Shown here piece after piece: positions 15,467 to 23,821 of a DNA stretch of 64,000 nt; position 1 is the first letter of the stretch, and every line of letters begins with the position of its first letter. The stretch spans positions 1-64,000 of the forward strand of contig JBKPHM010000001.1 in assembly GCA_046729855.1 (NCBI GenBank). Direction: 5' to 3'. The notes below the pieces were generated by a model. It was given only the letters and a program-made list of their open reading frames with translations, was not told where the DNA came from and did not search any database. This DNA is from DATHSY01 sp046729855 (lineage in GTDB: Bacteria; Actinomycetota; UBA4738; HRBIN12). A program made the translations under genes and the position numbers.

Positions 15467-16507
15467 CTATCCCCCGGCGCGGGGCCCGGTGGGGCCGTCG
15501 CGCCGGCTCCGCCGCCGCGACGGCGCCGCGCGGATCGGCTCGCGGTCGCCCTTCGGGAAGTGCGGCGGCCACGGGGCGTCCTCCAGCCCCGCGGCCTCGT
15601 CGCGGTCGGCGAGCTCGAGCAAAGGCTCGATCGAGAACGCCCGATCGTCGATGCCTGTGTGCGGGTCGCCGCGCCCTCGCAGCCGCGAGGGTACCGTCGC
15701 GATCGTCAGGTCCTCGGGTTCGGCGTCCGGGACCTCGTCCCACGCGAGCGGCGTCGAGACGCGGGCGTCGGACACCGGCCGCACCGAGTACGCGGACGCC
15801 GTGGTCCGGTCCCGTGCGTTCTGGTTGTAGTCCAGGAACACGCCGTGGCGCTCCTCCTTCCACCACGCCGTCGTCGCGTCGGGGTGACGTCGCTCGACCT
15901 CACGCGCGAGCGCGACCGCGGCGCGCCGGACCGTCGTGAACCCCCAGCGAGGCTCGATCCGAACGAGCAGGTGCATTCCGCGCTTGCCCGACGTCTTGAC
16001 GAACGCCTCGATCTGGAACCCGGCGAGCACGTCGTGGCACGCGAGCGCGACCCGGCGGACCGCCTCCCACCCCGTCTCGGGCGTCGGGTCGAGATCGACG
16101 CGGAGCTCGTCCGGACGATCGACGTCGTGGCGCCGCACGGGCCACGGGTTGACGTCGACGCAGCCGAGGTTCGTCTGCCACACGAGGTGCGCGACGTCCT
16201 CGACCACGAGCATCTGCGCCGTGCGACCGCTGGGGAACGTCACCGTCGCCGTCGCCAGCCAGTCCGGGCGATGGTCGGGGACGCGCTTCTGGTAAAAGAC
16301 GGTGTCCGCGTCGACGCCGTCGGGGAACCGGAGCAAGCTGCACGGCCGGTCGCGGCACCCGACCAGCACACCTGTCGCGACGTCGAGGTAGTACCGCGCC
16401 AGGTCCATCTTGGTGATGCCGAGCTTCGGGAAGAAGACCTTGCCCGGGTTCGTGACGCGGACGTCTCGCCCGTCGACGGTCAGAGTCTCGGCGCTCGTCG
16501 GCGACAT
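15467..16507 (-). CDS. LigD-type polymerase/primase domain protein (346 aa)
   Basis: The protein is a stand-alone archaeo-eukaryotic primase-like polymerase domain of the NHEJ protein LigD. It shows VTNPGKVFFPKLGITKMDLARYY, LVVEDVAHLVWQTNLGCVD, the metal-binding RVDLDPTPETGW (DxD), and KTSGKRGMHLLVRI. Such domains fill gaps and add ribonucleotides during end joining. No ligase or nuclease domain is fused and no Ku gene is in the window. The start MSPTSAETLT at 16507 has a weak ribosome-binding site. It is followed after 122 bases by topoisomerase IB. Confidence 0.9.
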   Translation of the reverse strand: MSPTSAETLTVDGRDVRVTNPGKVFFPKLGITKMDLARYYLDVATGVLVGCRDRPCSLLRFPDGVDADTVFYQKRVPDHRPDWLATATVTFPSGRTAQMLVVEDVAHLVWQTNLGCVDVNPWPVRRHDVDRPDELRVDLDPTPETGWEAVRRVALACHDVLAGFQIEAFVKTSGKRGMHLLVRIEPRWGFTTVRRAAVALAREVERRHPDATTAWWKEERHGVFLDYNQNARDRTTASAYSVRPVSDARVSTPLAWDEVPDAEPEDLTIATVPSRLRGRGDPHTGIDDRAFSIEPLLELADRDEAAGLEDAPWPPHFPKGDREPIRAAPSRRRSRRDGPTGPRAGG

Positions 16508-16548
16508 CGTGCGATGGTCGACGACCGCCGCCCGTCGGTCAACGGCGG

Positions 16549-17817
16549 TCAGTCCGCGTCGTTGCCCTTCCCGTCGTCGTGCCCGTACGCGTGGCCGTTG
16601 CCCTGCCCGTGACCGTTGCCCGGGCCGCCTCCCGGCCTGGCGTCCGTGGACGCCCCCTCCTCGCGGGCCGCTTCGCTCCCGGCCTCGCCCTCGCCGGTGA
16701 GCGGCTCCGCCGATAAGCCGACGCGTGCCTCGACGCCGGTCGGCGTCCCAGTGGCGGCGCCGGGACCGCGCGCGCCGGATGTCGCCGCGACCAGGACCGA
16801 AACGACCAGGAGCACCCCAAGCATCGCGGCGGCCACCCACAGCCAGCCGGATCCGCTCTTTGGGGGCGGCGCGGGCACCACCCCCGGACCCAGGACCGCG
16901 GTGCCTCCCGCCACATCGCCGGTCGATACCGCGAGCGCCGATGTGGTCGATCTGTCGTCCGCGCCGCCGCCCTCGGTGCGCAGCCGGACGGCCAGCGCCT
17001 GGGCCGATGGGCGCTCACGCGCGTCCTTCCGGGTCGCCCGATCGACGATCGCCGCGACGGAGGGGGGCAGCGACGGGACGAAGCGCGAGACGGGCGGTGC
17101 GACCTCGTACGCGTGCGCGGCCGCGACCGCGAACGGCGACGGCCCCTCGAATGGCGGGCGGCCTGCCAGCATCTCGTACAGCACCATGCCAAGCGAGTAC
17201 ACGTCCGACGCCGGCCCTCCCGAGCCGCCCGTCGCCTGCTCGGGTGAGATGTACCGCGCCGTCGCCATCACCGTCCCGGTGTCGGTGATCGGGTCGAACC
17301 ACGACGCGTCCGCGATCCCGAAGTCCATGACCTTGACATGACCGCCGTCGGCGAGCATCACGTTTCCGGGCTTCACGTCGCGGTGCACGATGCTCTCCGC
17401 GTGGGCTGCGGCGAGCGCCTCGGCAACCTGCGCCGCGACGTCGAGCGCCTCGCCGACCGGCAGGCGACCTCGCTCGTCGAGCACCTCCCGCACGGTCCGG
17501 CCTTGCACGAGCTCCATCACGATGAACGGGCACCCCTGCTCCTCGCCGTAGTCGAAGACGGCGGCGATGTTCGGGTGGGCGAGCCGACCCGCCGCCTGGG
17601 CCTCACGGTAGAAGCGCGCGGCGACGGTCTCGTCGTCGCACAGTGACGGCGACAGGATCTTGACGGCGACGCGTCGGTGCAGGACCAGGTCGTCGGCCTC
17701 CCAGACCGTCCCCATGCCTCCCGACCCGATCCGCCGAAGCGGGCGATAACGACCCCCGAGGGTCTTCGCTCCGAGGAGACTGGTGCCCAACGTGTTCGCG
17801 CCCATTCCGCTGGTCAT
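16549..17817 (-). CDS. PknB-like membrane Ser/Thr protein kinase (422 aa)
   Basis: The kinase domain (about residues 24-290) has GSGGMG, Lys53 in VAVKIL, HRDVKPGN (145-152), DFG (165-167) and ISPEQ (190-194), so it should be active. One transmembrane helix (about 325-347) is followed by an external tail rich in Gly, Asn and His (residues 397-420; repeated GNGH), with no PASTA repeats. The -10 element GGGAAC of the upstream sigma-B-type promoter ends eight bases before the ATG, so the mRNA is probably leaderless, or translation begins at Met5 (17805). Confidence 0.9.
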   Translation of the reverse strand: MTSGMGANTLGTSLLGAKTLGGRYRPLRRIGSGGMGTVWEADDLVLHRRVAVKILSPSLCDDETVAARFYREAQAAGRLAHPNIAAVFDYGEEQGCPFIVMELVQGRTVREVLDERGRLPVGEALDVAAQVAEALAAAHAESIVHRDVKPGNVMLADGGHVKVMDFGIADASWFDPITDTGTVMATARYISPEQATGGSGGPASDVYSLGMVLYEMLAGRPPFEGPSPFAVAAAHAYEVAPPVSRFVPSLPPSVAAIVDRATRKDARERPSAQALAVRLRTEGGGADDRSTTSALAVSTGDVAGGTAVLGPGVVPAPPPKSGSGWLWVAAAMLGVLLVVSVLVAATSGARGPGAATGTPTGVEARVGLSAEPLTGEGEAGSEAAREEGASTDARPGGGPGNGHGQGNGHAYGHDDGKGNDAD

Positions 17818-17824
17818 CCGCAGC

Positions 17825-17850
17825 GTTCCCGCAGGTCCGGACCGGCAAAC
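17825..17850 (-). promoter_or_regulatory. Sigma-B/F-type promoter for the Ser/Thr kinase
   Basis: Minus strand: GTTT (17850-17847), 16 bases, GGGAAC (17830-17825). It is divergent with the promoter at 17860; the two -35 elements form a near palindrome, AAACGACCGGGTCGTTT. Confidence 0.75.
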
Positions 17851-17859
17851 GACCGGGTC

Positions 17860-17885
17860 GTTTCGCGCGTCGGTCGGCTGGGAAC
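17860..17885 (+). promoter_or_regulatory. Sigma-B/F-type promoter for the zinc-finger/sigma factor pair
   Basis: Plus strand: GTTT (17860-17863), 16 bases, GGGAAC (17880-17885), 12 bases before the GTG at 17898, giving a nearly leaderless transcript. Confidence 0.75.
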
Positions 17886-17897
17886 GACCCGAGCGTC

Positions 17898-18209
17898 GTG
17901 GGGGAGCCGCAGCGCGGAGATGCCGCCCGTCGGGCCCGAGGCCCGATCACCTGCCCCGTGTGCGGACGCGGGACGCTCGTCGACATGGCCTATGACGCCG
18001 GGACCGGGGATCGAGTCCCGGGCGAACGGCCGATGCAGCTCGCGGACTCGAGCGAGGTCGACGTCTACAGCTGCGGGCACGAGGTCGTCGGCGAGTCACT
18101 CGCCCGCGCCGACGAGCCGTTGGATGTGGAGACCCGCACGTCCGACGAGCCCGTCGAACCGACGGACGAGGGGCCGCGGACGCGTCGCGTCGTCGGAGAC
18201 GAGCGGTGA
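17898..18209 (+). CDS. Small putative zinc-binding protein (103 aa)
   Basis: The protein contains CPVCGRGTL near residue 19 and YSCGHEV near residue 57, together a likely zinc site of CxxC...CxH form. An acidic C-terminal tail rich in Asp, Glu and Pro follows. I do not recognise a family. GTG 17898 lies 12 bases after a sigma-B-type -10 element. Its stop overlaps the start of the sigma factor gene (GTGA), so it could act as an anti-sigma or modulator of that factor, which is only an inference from position. Confidence 0.6.
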   Translation: MGEPQRGDAARRARGPITCPVCGRGTLVDMAYDAGTGDRVPGERPMQLADSSEVDVYSCGHEVVGESLARADEPLDVETRTSDEPVEPTDEGPRTRRVVGDER

Positions 18210-19141
18210 GCCTGGCGGCCGACCGCGTCCCGGCCTATGGCGCTCGGGGCGAGCTGGACGACTACTTCCGCGAGGCCGCCCGCGAGCGCCTGCTGACCGC
18301 CGCGGACGAGCGGCACCTCGCGCAGACGATCGAACGCGGCCGCGACGCCGAGCGGATCCTGGCGCGCGGAGCACGCCGGGCCGAGGTCGACCGGGCGCGC
18401 CGCGACGTCCTCGCCGCCCACGAGGCGCGGAACCGGTTCGTCCGCGCGAACCTGCGCCTGGTTATCTCGATCGCCAGGACGTACTACCGCGGGACGATCC
18501 CGCTCTCGGACCTGATCCAGGAGGGAAACATCGGGCTGATGCGCGCCGTCGAGCTGTTCGACTGGCGCCGCGGGCTGAAGTTCTCCACCTACGCCACGTG
18601 GTGGATCCGCCAGGCGATCGGGCGCGCGATCCAGCAGCAGGCAACGATCCGCCTGCCCGCGCGGGTGCACGAGCGTCTCCGCCACCTCGAGCGCGCGCGG
18701 AGGGCGCTCCGCCACGACGGCCGTCCCGAGCCGACCGCTGACGAGTTGGCGGCCGCATCGGGGCTGCGCCCGGACGACGTGCGTCAGTTGTTGCGGTTCG
18801 AGCGGCTGCAGCCGGTGTCGCTCGACGCGCCGGTCCTCGCCGACTCGCCGCCGCTCGTCGAGATGCTCGACGCCGACACGACCGGCGTCGACGACCCGCA
18901 GAGGATGGTCGTCGAGGCGGCGCCGGTGCGAGCGCTCACACGGGCGCTCGCCGACGTGCTTGAGGAGCGCGAGCGCGCGGTGATCGCGCTGCGGTTCGGG
19001 CTCGACGGCGGGCGGCGGCTGTCGCTCGAGCAGGCCGGACGCGAGCTCGGGCTGTCGCGCGAGTGGATCCGCCAGACCGAAAAGGCGGCGATGGGCAAGC
19101 TTCGCGACTCGTTGTCCCCGTTCGATCCGAACGAGAACTGA
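18206..19141 (+). CDS. RpoD-like (group 2) sigma-70 family factor (311 aa)
   Basis: Region 2 shows RFVRANLRLVISIARTYYRG, LIQEGNIGLMRAVELFDWRRGLKFSTYATWWIRQAI; region 3 follows; region 4 has RERAVIALRFGLDG and LSLEQAGRELGLSREWIRQTEKAAMGKL. The lack of region 1.1 and the length of 311 aa suggest a non-essential group 2 factor (HrdB/SigA relatives such as SigB of mycobacteria). It is coupled to the small zinc-binding protein and lies behind a sigma-B-type promoter, so it may be the second tier of a stress sigma cascade. Confidence 0.9.
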   Translation: MSLAADRVPAYGARGELDDYFREAARERLLTAADERHLAQTIERGRDAERILARGARRAEVDRARRDVLAAHEARNRFVRANLRLVISIARTYYRGTIPLSDLIQEGNIGLMRAVELFDWRRGLKFSTYATWWIRQAIGRAIQQQATIRLPARVHERLRHLERARRALRHDGRPEPTADELAAASGLRPDDVRQLLRFERLQPVSLDAPVLADSPPLVEMLDADTTGVDDPQRMVVEAAPVRALTRALADVLEERERAVIALRFGLDGGRRLSLEQAGRELGLSREWIRQTEKAAMGKLRDSLSPFDPNEN

Positions 19142-19147
19142 CGGCCG

Positions 19148-20365
19148 TTAGCTCGCCCGCGGCTTCGCCTCGAACCGGCCGAAGATCGCGACGAGCGCGG
19201 CCAGGATGATCCCGGGTACGACGAGCCACAGCGGCCGCTCGAGCCACCATCGCGCGGTGCTGTCGGCCTGGTGCCCAAACCCGAGCGGCCAGAGGAACAG
19301 GATCGCGATCAGGTACGCCGTCATGTGCCACAGGAAGAGCGTCATGATGATCGAGTTCAGGAAGATCGTGACCTTCCACGGACCCGGTCGTTCGAGCCAC
19401 CGCGCAAGCGTCGGACGGAGCAGCATCACCGCCCCGATCGACCAGATCCCCCCGAGGAGGAAGCAAACGGTCGGCGGGTACGCGTTCGATACCCGTTCGA
19501 CGTCGGTGCCGAGCAAGCTCTTCGGATAGTGACCGATCCCCGGGAACCAGTCGAAGCGCACGTCGCCGAACGGCGTGAAGATCAGATCGTTCGTCAGCAG
19601 CACCAGCCCAACGAGACCGGCGATCACCATCGCCGAGTAGAGCTGTTTCGGCGAGTGCGCGAACGAGCCGTCGGCATAGCGGTGCCCCATCTGGTGCGCG
19701 AACAACAGGACGAACGCGACGTTCAACCAGCGCACCGGCGGCAGCTGCAGGCCGAAGCCGGCGATGTCGACGAGGACGGCGCCGACAACCATCGCGATCG
19801 GGACGGCGTCGCCGAAGCGGCGATCCAGCCACACCGTGAGCGGTGCGATCGCCACGACGACCAGGTACACGGCCAGGAACCAGAGCGGCCCAAACGGGAC
19901 CGTCGCGCCCGGCGGACGCATTCCACGCAGCAGCGTCGTGTCGTTCCACAGGCGCGGGCCGGTCGGAGCGCCGATGTCGAGGAGGTGCAGCACGACCTGC
20001 GCGACGGCCCAGACGCCGAGGAACACCAGCGACGGACGCAGCAAGCGCTCGAGCCGGCTGCGCACGAAGGCCCCCGCTGACGCGTCGCGGCGGCGGAACG
20101 AGGCGAGCGCCGTCGCGTTCGCGAACCCGCCGACGAAGAAGAAGATCGGCATCACCTGAAAGAACCACGTAGCGAGCCAGAGCCCGCTCGTGACGCCGAC
20201 GGCGCTCGTCGTGCCGATCACGCCCCGTCGCCAGTAGATCATGCCGATGAACCAGTGGCCGACGACCACGGCGACGATCGACGCCGCCCGGAGGAAGTCC
20301 ATCGTCCGGTCCCGGGACGCGGGCGTCGCCTGGACCAGGTCGTCGAGTCGCGGCCGCTCGGCCAT
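19148..20365 (-). CDS. Acyltransferase 3 family membrane protein (405 aa)
   Basis: A polytopic protein of about ten transmembrane helices opening with RTMDFLRAASIVAVVVGHWF, the Arg and His motif typical of acyltransferase 3 (OafA-like) enzymes. These O-acylate sugars, lipids or antibiotics at the membrane. Further features are FFFVGGFANATALASFRRR and GPLWFLAVYLVVVAIAP. No SGNH domain is fused. It is convergent with the sigma factor gene; the acceptor is unknown. Confidence 0.85.
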   Translation of the reverse strand: MAERPRLDDLVQATPASRDRTMDFLRAASIVAVVVGHWFIGMIYWRRGVIGTTSAVGVTSGLWLATWFFQVMPIFFFVGGFANATALASFRRRDASAGAFVRSRLERLLRPSLVFLGVWAVAQVVLHLLDIGAPTGPRLWNDTTLLRGMRPPGATVPFGPLWFLAVYLVVVAIAPLTVWLDRRFGDAVPIAMVVGAVLVDIAGFGLQLPPVRWLNVAFVLLFAHQMGHRYADGSFAHSPKQLYSAMVIAGLVGLVLLTNDLIFTPFGDVRFDWFPGIGHYPKSLLGTDVERVSNAYPPTVCFLLGGIWSIGAVMLLRPTLARWLERPGPWKVTIFLNSIIMTLFLWHMTAYLIAILFLWPLGFGHQADSTARWWLERPLWLVVPGIILAALVAIFGRFEAKPRAS

Positions 20366-20427
20366 CGGCTACATGGTCGCGCCGTCCGACATGTCGGCGC
20401 GAGTGTAGTCCGTCATGATGTGCGGCC

Positions 20428-21237
20428 GTGGGAGACGACTTCCGTTCGCCGCTGTCGCCCGACGCGAACGCCGGGCTCGTCGCGTTGGTCACCGGTGGCG
20501 GCACGGGAATCGGACGCGCGACCGCGACGGAGCTTGCGCGGACGGGCGCTCGCGTCGCGATCTGCGGCCGCCGTCCCGAACCGCTGAGGGACGCGGCAAC
20601 GTCGATCCGGGAGCGCGGCGGCGAGTGCCTCGCGATTCCGACGGACGTCCGCGAGCAGGAGCAGGTCGCGGCGATGCTCGACGCGGTAATGGAGCGGTTC
20701 GGGCGCGTGGACGTCCTTGTGAACGGCGCGGGTGGCCAGTTCATCGCGACGCCGGAGGACATCTCTCCGAAGGGTTGGCGCGCCGTGCACCGGTTGAACG
20801 TCGACGCGACGTGGGACGTGACGCGGTCCACCGCGGAGCGTTCGATGATCCCGAACGGTGACGGGTTGATCGTGTTCATCGGGTTCAGCCCGCGGCGCGG
20901 GATGCCGTTCATGGTGCACTCGGCCGCCGCGCGGGCAGCGCTCGAGAACCTGGCCGGCGGCCTCGCGATCGAGTGGAGCCGGTACGGGATCCGGTCGGTG
21001 TGCGTCGCCTGCGGCGCGATCGACACGGAGGGGTTCCGCGCCTATGGCGAGGGATGGATCGAGGAGGCCCGCCGCACGGTGCCGCTCGGCCGGCTTGGGC
21101 TCCCCGAGGAGGTCGCGAGCCTGATCGCGTTCCTCGCGTCGCCGGGCGGCCACTACATCACCGGGACGACGCTCGTGGTGGACGGCGGCGTCGACGCATG
21201 GGGGCTCGGCATGTCGCCGCCGGCCCCGAGAGCGTGA
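20428..21237 (+). CDS. Short-chain dehydrogenase, PECR/citronellol-catabolism subfamily (269 aa)
   Basis: The NAD(P)-binding TGGGTGIG motif and NGAGGQF are intact. The usual YxxxK catalytic pair is replaced: the corresponding segment reads MVHSAAARAALENLAGGLA. The same HS(A/G)AARA arrangement occurs in peroxisomal trans-2-enoyl-CoA reductase (PECR) and AtuB-type proteins, so it is most likely an enoyl-CoA reductase-type SDR. It faces a convergent enoyl-CoA hydratase gene, consistent with acyl-CoA metabolism. The GTG start at 20428 is provisional. Confidence 0.82.
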   Translation: MGDDFRSPLSPDANAGLVALVTGGGTGIGRATATELARTGARVAICGRRPEPLRDAATSIRERGGECLAIPTDVREQEQVAAMLDAVMERFGRVDVLVNGAGGQFIATPEDISPKGWRAVHRLNVDATWDVTRSTAERSMIPNGDGLIVFIGFSPRRGMPFMVHSAAARAALENLAGGLAIEWSRYGIRSVCVACGAIDTEGFRAYGEGWIEEARRTVPLGRLGLPEEVASLIAFLASPGGHYITGTTLVVDGGVDAWGLGMSPPAPRA

Positions 21238-21243
21238 CCGCGT

Positions 21244-21993
21244 TCAGCGCCGCGTCCGGAACGCCTCCGTCGTCCCGAGGTGCTCGGGCGTCTGTGCGAG
21301 GGCGGCGTACGCCAGTCGTTCGATGAGGATCGCGGCGTCGCGCGACGCTTCGGCGGCCGCGTCGATCGCTCGCTTCGCGAACTCCGCCGCCACTGGTGGG
21401 AGGGCGGCGAGCTCGCCGGCGATCGCCAGTGCGCGGTCGACCAGCGCCTCGGGAGCGACGACCTCCGAGACCACGCCGAAGCGCAGCGCCTCGTCGGTCG
21501 AAAACCGGCGGCGCCACAGCACGAGTTCCTTCGCGCGGGCGGGACCGACGGCGCGGACGAGCCGCAGCGTCCCGCCGGACGACGGCACGATCCCGATCGC
21601 GACCTCTGGAAGCCCGAACACTGCGTTATCGGCGGCGATTCGCAGGTCGCACGCCAGCGCCATCTCGAACCCGCCGCCCAGACAGTAGCCGTGGATCGCG
21701 GCGACGGTCGGCTGCGGCAGCGCGGCGAGGCGCTCGTAGACGTCTCCCGTGTCGCGGTAATAGCGAGCGACGGCGGCGGGCGTCTGATCCCCCATCTCCG
21801 TCACGTCGGCGCCGGCACTGAACGCACCGCCGGCGCCGGAGAGCATCGCCGCGCGGGACGTCGTCACCTCGTCGGACGAGAGCGCCACGGCGAGGTCGCG
21901 TTCGAGTGCCGTCGACAGCGCGTTCAGCTTGTCGGGGCGGTTGAGCGTAAGGACCGCGACGTCGCCGTCGCGGCGCACATCGACGAGCGCCAT
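21244..21993 (-). CDS. Enoyl-CoA hydratase/isomerase (crotonase) family (249 aa)
   Basis: The crotonase fold is complete. The oxyanion-hole segment is FSAGADVTEMG; both catalytic glutamates are conserved in GGGFEMALACDLRIA and FGLPEVAIGIVPSSGGTLRL. It should add water to 2-enoyl-CoA during beta-oxidation or a related pathway. It lies 34 bases upstream of, and in the same direction as, the zinc alcohol dehydrogenase at 23118-22027, and convergent with the PECR-like SDR, suggesting a small acyl-CoA/alcohol catabolic group. Confidence 0.9.
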   Translation of the reverse strand: MALVDVRRDGDVAVLTLNRPDKLNALSTALERDLAVALSSDEVTTSRAAMLSGAGGAFSAGADVTEMGDQTPAAVARYYRDTGDVYERLAALPQPTVAAIHGYCLGGGFEMALACDLRIAADNAVFGLPEVAIGIVPSSGGTLRLVRAVGPARAKELVLWRRRFSTDEALRFGVVSEVVAPEALVDRALAIAGELAALPPVAAEFAKRAIDAAAEASRDAAILIERLAYAALAQTPEHLGTTEAFRTRR

Positions 21994-22026
21994 GCGCGAA
22001 GTATGCCCGACGCCCGGCGCGCCCGC

Positions 22027-23118
22027 TCAGCCGAACGCGATCACGGTCCGGCGGTCCTCGCCGGCCTCGAACCACCCGAGGGCGTCGTTGACCCCGTCGA
22101 GCGCGATCGTCCGACCGATCATCTCCGCCACACGGAGCGATCCACTGCGAACGAGCTCCGCGATGATCGGAAAGTCGCGCGGCGGGACGCACGAGCCGTA
22201 CCACGAGCCGGTGATCGTCCGCTCCTCCATCGTGACCGACAGCGCATCGAACCTCGCGGCGACATCGGGCTTCGCCATCCCGATCAGGACGGCGGTGCCG
22301 CCCGGCTCGGTCAGCCGCGTCGCGAGCTCGACCGTGCCGGTGTGACCCAGGCACTCGAACACGTAGGCCGCGCCGCCGCCGAGAACCTCGCGTACTGCGG
22401 TCTCCGTCCCGGCCGCGCCCGCGAGCACGGTCTCGTGCGCGCCCAGCGAATGCGCGAGCTCGAGCTTCGACGGCACACGATCGACGGCCACGATCGGCGA
22501 CGCCCCCGCGATCCGCGCCGACTGGACGACGGATGACCCGACGCCGCCGCACCCAATCACGACGACGGATCGGCCGGGGCGGACCCGAGCCGTGTTCACC
22601 ACGGCCCCGAAGCCGGTCGTCACGGCGCATCCGATCAGCGCGACCTGATCGAGCGGAATCGACGGATCGACCTTGATGGCCGTGCGTGCCGGGACGATCG
22701 CCATCTCGGCGAACGACGAGGGGACGTTGTGGTGGACCGTGACTTCGCCGACGCGATAGCGAGACGTCCCGTCGCCCATCAGCCCGGCGTCGAAGCTGGC
22801 CATCCCCTCGCACAGGCTCGGCCGGCCCGCGGCGCACCGCCGGCAGGTCCCGCAGTACGGGAGCCACGACAGCACGACGTGGTCGCCGGGAGCGAGACCG
22901 TCCACGCCCCGCCCCAGCTCCTCCACGATGGCCGAGCCCTCGTGGCCGAGGATCACCGGCAGCGGATGCCGGTGGATCCCCTGGACCGTGTGCCAGTCGG
23001 ACCGGCACACCCCCGAGGCGGCCATGCGGACCAGGACCTCGCCGGCCCGCGGCGCGTCGACGGCGACGTCCTCGATCGCGAGCGACTCACCGAACGCGTA
23101 CAGGACCGCGGCGCGCAC
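22027..23118 (-). CDS. Zinc-dependent alcohol dehydrogenase (MDR family, 363 aa)
   Basis: The catalytic zinc ligands appear in GVCRSDWH and LGHEGSAIVEELG, and the structural zinc cysteines in CGTCRRCAAGRPSLC. The Rossmann dinucleotide motif is VVIGCGGVGSSV. It oxidises an alcohol with NAD(P); the class resembles actinobacterial NDMA-type or glutathione-independent class III-like ADHs. GTG 23118 is used because the protein begins MRAAVLYAFGESLAIEDV, as in the family; the ribosome-binding site is poor. Confidence 0.88.
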   Translation of the reverse strand: MRAAVLYAFGESLAIEDVAVDAPRAGEVLVRMAASGVCRSDWHTVQGIHRHPLPVILGHEGSAIVEELGRGVDGLAPGDHVVLSWLPYCGTCRRCAAGRPSLCEGMASFDAGLMGDGTSRYRVGEVTVHHNVPSSFAEMAIVPARTAIKVDPSIPLDQVALIGCAVTTGFGAVVNTARVRPGRSVVVIGCGGVGSSVVQSARIAGASPIVAVDRVPSKLELAHSLGAHETVLAGAAGTETAVREVLGGGAAYVFECLGHTGTVELATRLTEPGGTAVLIGMAKPDVAARFDALSVTMEERTITGSWYGSCVPPRDFPIIAELVRSGSLRVAEMIGRTIALDGVNDALGWFEAGEDRRTVIAFG

Positions 23119-23182
23119 GGCGGGAGTATGACGGACGGGACGCCCGGCAACCGCGTGCCCACGGGCGCCGTACGGTAGCGCC

Positions 23183-23821
23183 ATGACCCACACGGCCGTG
23201 CGCGCCGTCGAACGCGGACTCACGCTGCGCCACTTCGCCGCGTACCTCCCGGCTGATCCGGCCCCGCCGCCGCCGGCGCTGGACCTGGGGCGCGCCCGCG
23301 ATCGGCGGGCGCTCGTCGCATGGCTCCGGTCGTGGGGATGCCGACACCTTCGCGTCGCGGACGATGCGCGATCCGAACGCGCCGTCGCGAAATGGGCAGG
23401 GCGATGGGTCCCGCGGCTGCCGCACGCCGCGCTCGTCCACCTCGACGCGCGCGACCGCGAGACAGCGGTGGACGCGTTCGACGCGCTGTCCGGGTCGCTG
23501 GCGGCCTTCAGCGACCGCGGCGGGCGGCCGGTCGCCGTAACGTTCGGCGCGACGGCCACCGCGAAGGCGCTCTACGCGCTCAGGCCGGCCACGTTCCCTC
23601 CGTGGGACGCCCCGATCCGACGGGGCCTGGGCCTCGACGGCTCGGGCCGGGGATACGGCGAGTACCTGGCGCTGACGGCCCGCCTCCTGCGGACGCTCGC
23701 CTCGCGAGCGGGCATCGAACCGGAGGCGCTGCCGGCGGCGATGGGGCGGCCGTCGCAGACGGCCGCCCGGCTGATCGACGAGTACCTGTGGCGGCGGATC
23801 ACCCGAGGGACGTCGTCGTGA
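23183..23821 (+). CDS. Unknown protein coupled to DNA polymerase IV (212 aa)
   Basis: No family is recognised with confidence. The middle of the protein reads VTFGATATAKALYALRPATFPPWDAPIR, a pattern reminiscent of HhH-like proteins whose helix contains KxLxxLxPxxxxxWDxxIR. A conserved Arg/Trp-rich C-terminus follows. It is soluble. The stop overlaps the start of the dinB gene by four bases (GTGA), so a role alongside translesion synthesis or DNA repair is plausible but inferred from position only. Confidence 0.6.
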   Translation: MTHTAVRAVERGLTLRHFAAYLPADPAPPPPALDLGRARDRRALVAWLRSWGCRHLRVADDARSERAVAKWAGRWVPRLPHAALVHLDARDRETAVDAFDALSGSLAAFSDRGGRPVAVTFGATATAKALYALRPATFPPWDAPIRRGLGLDGSGRGYGEYLALTARLLRTLASRAGIEPEALPAAMGRPSQTAARLIDEYLWRRITRGTSS

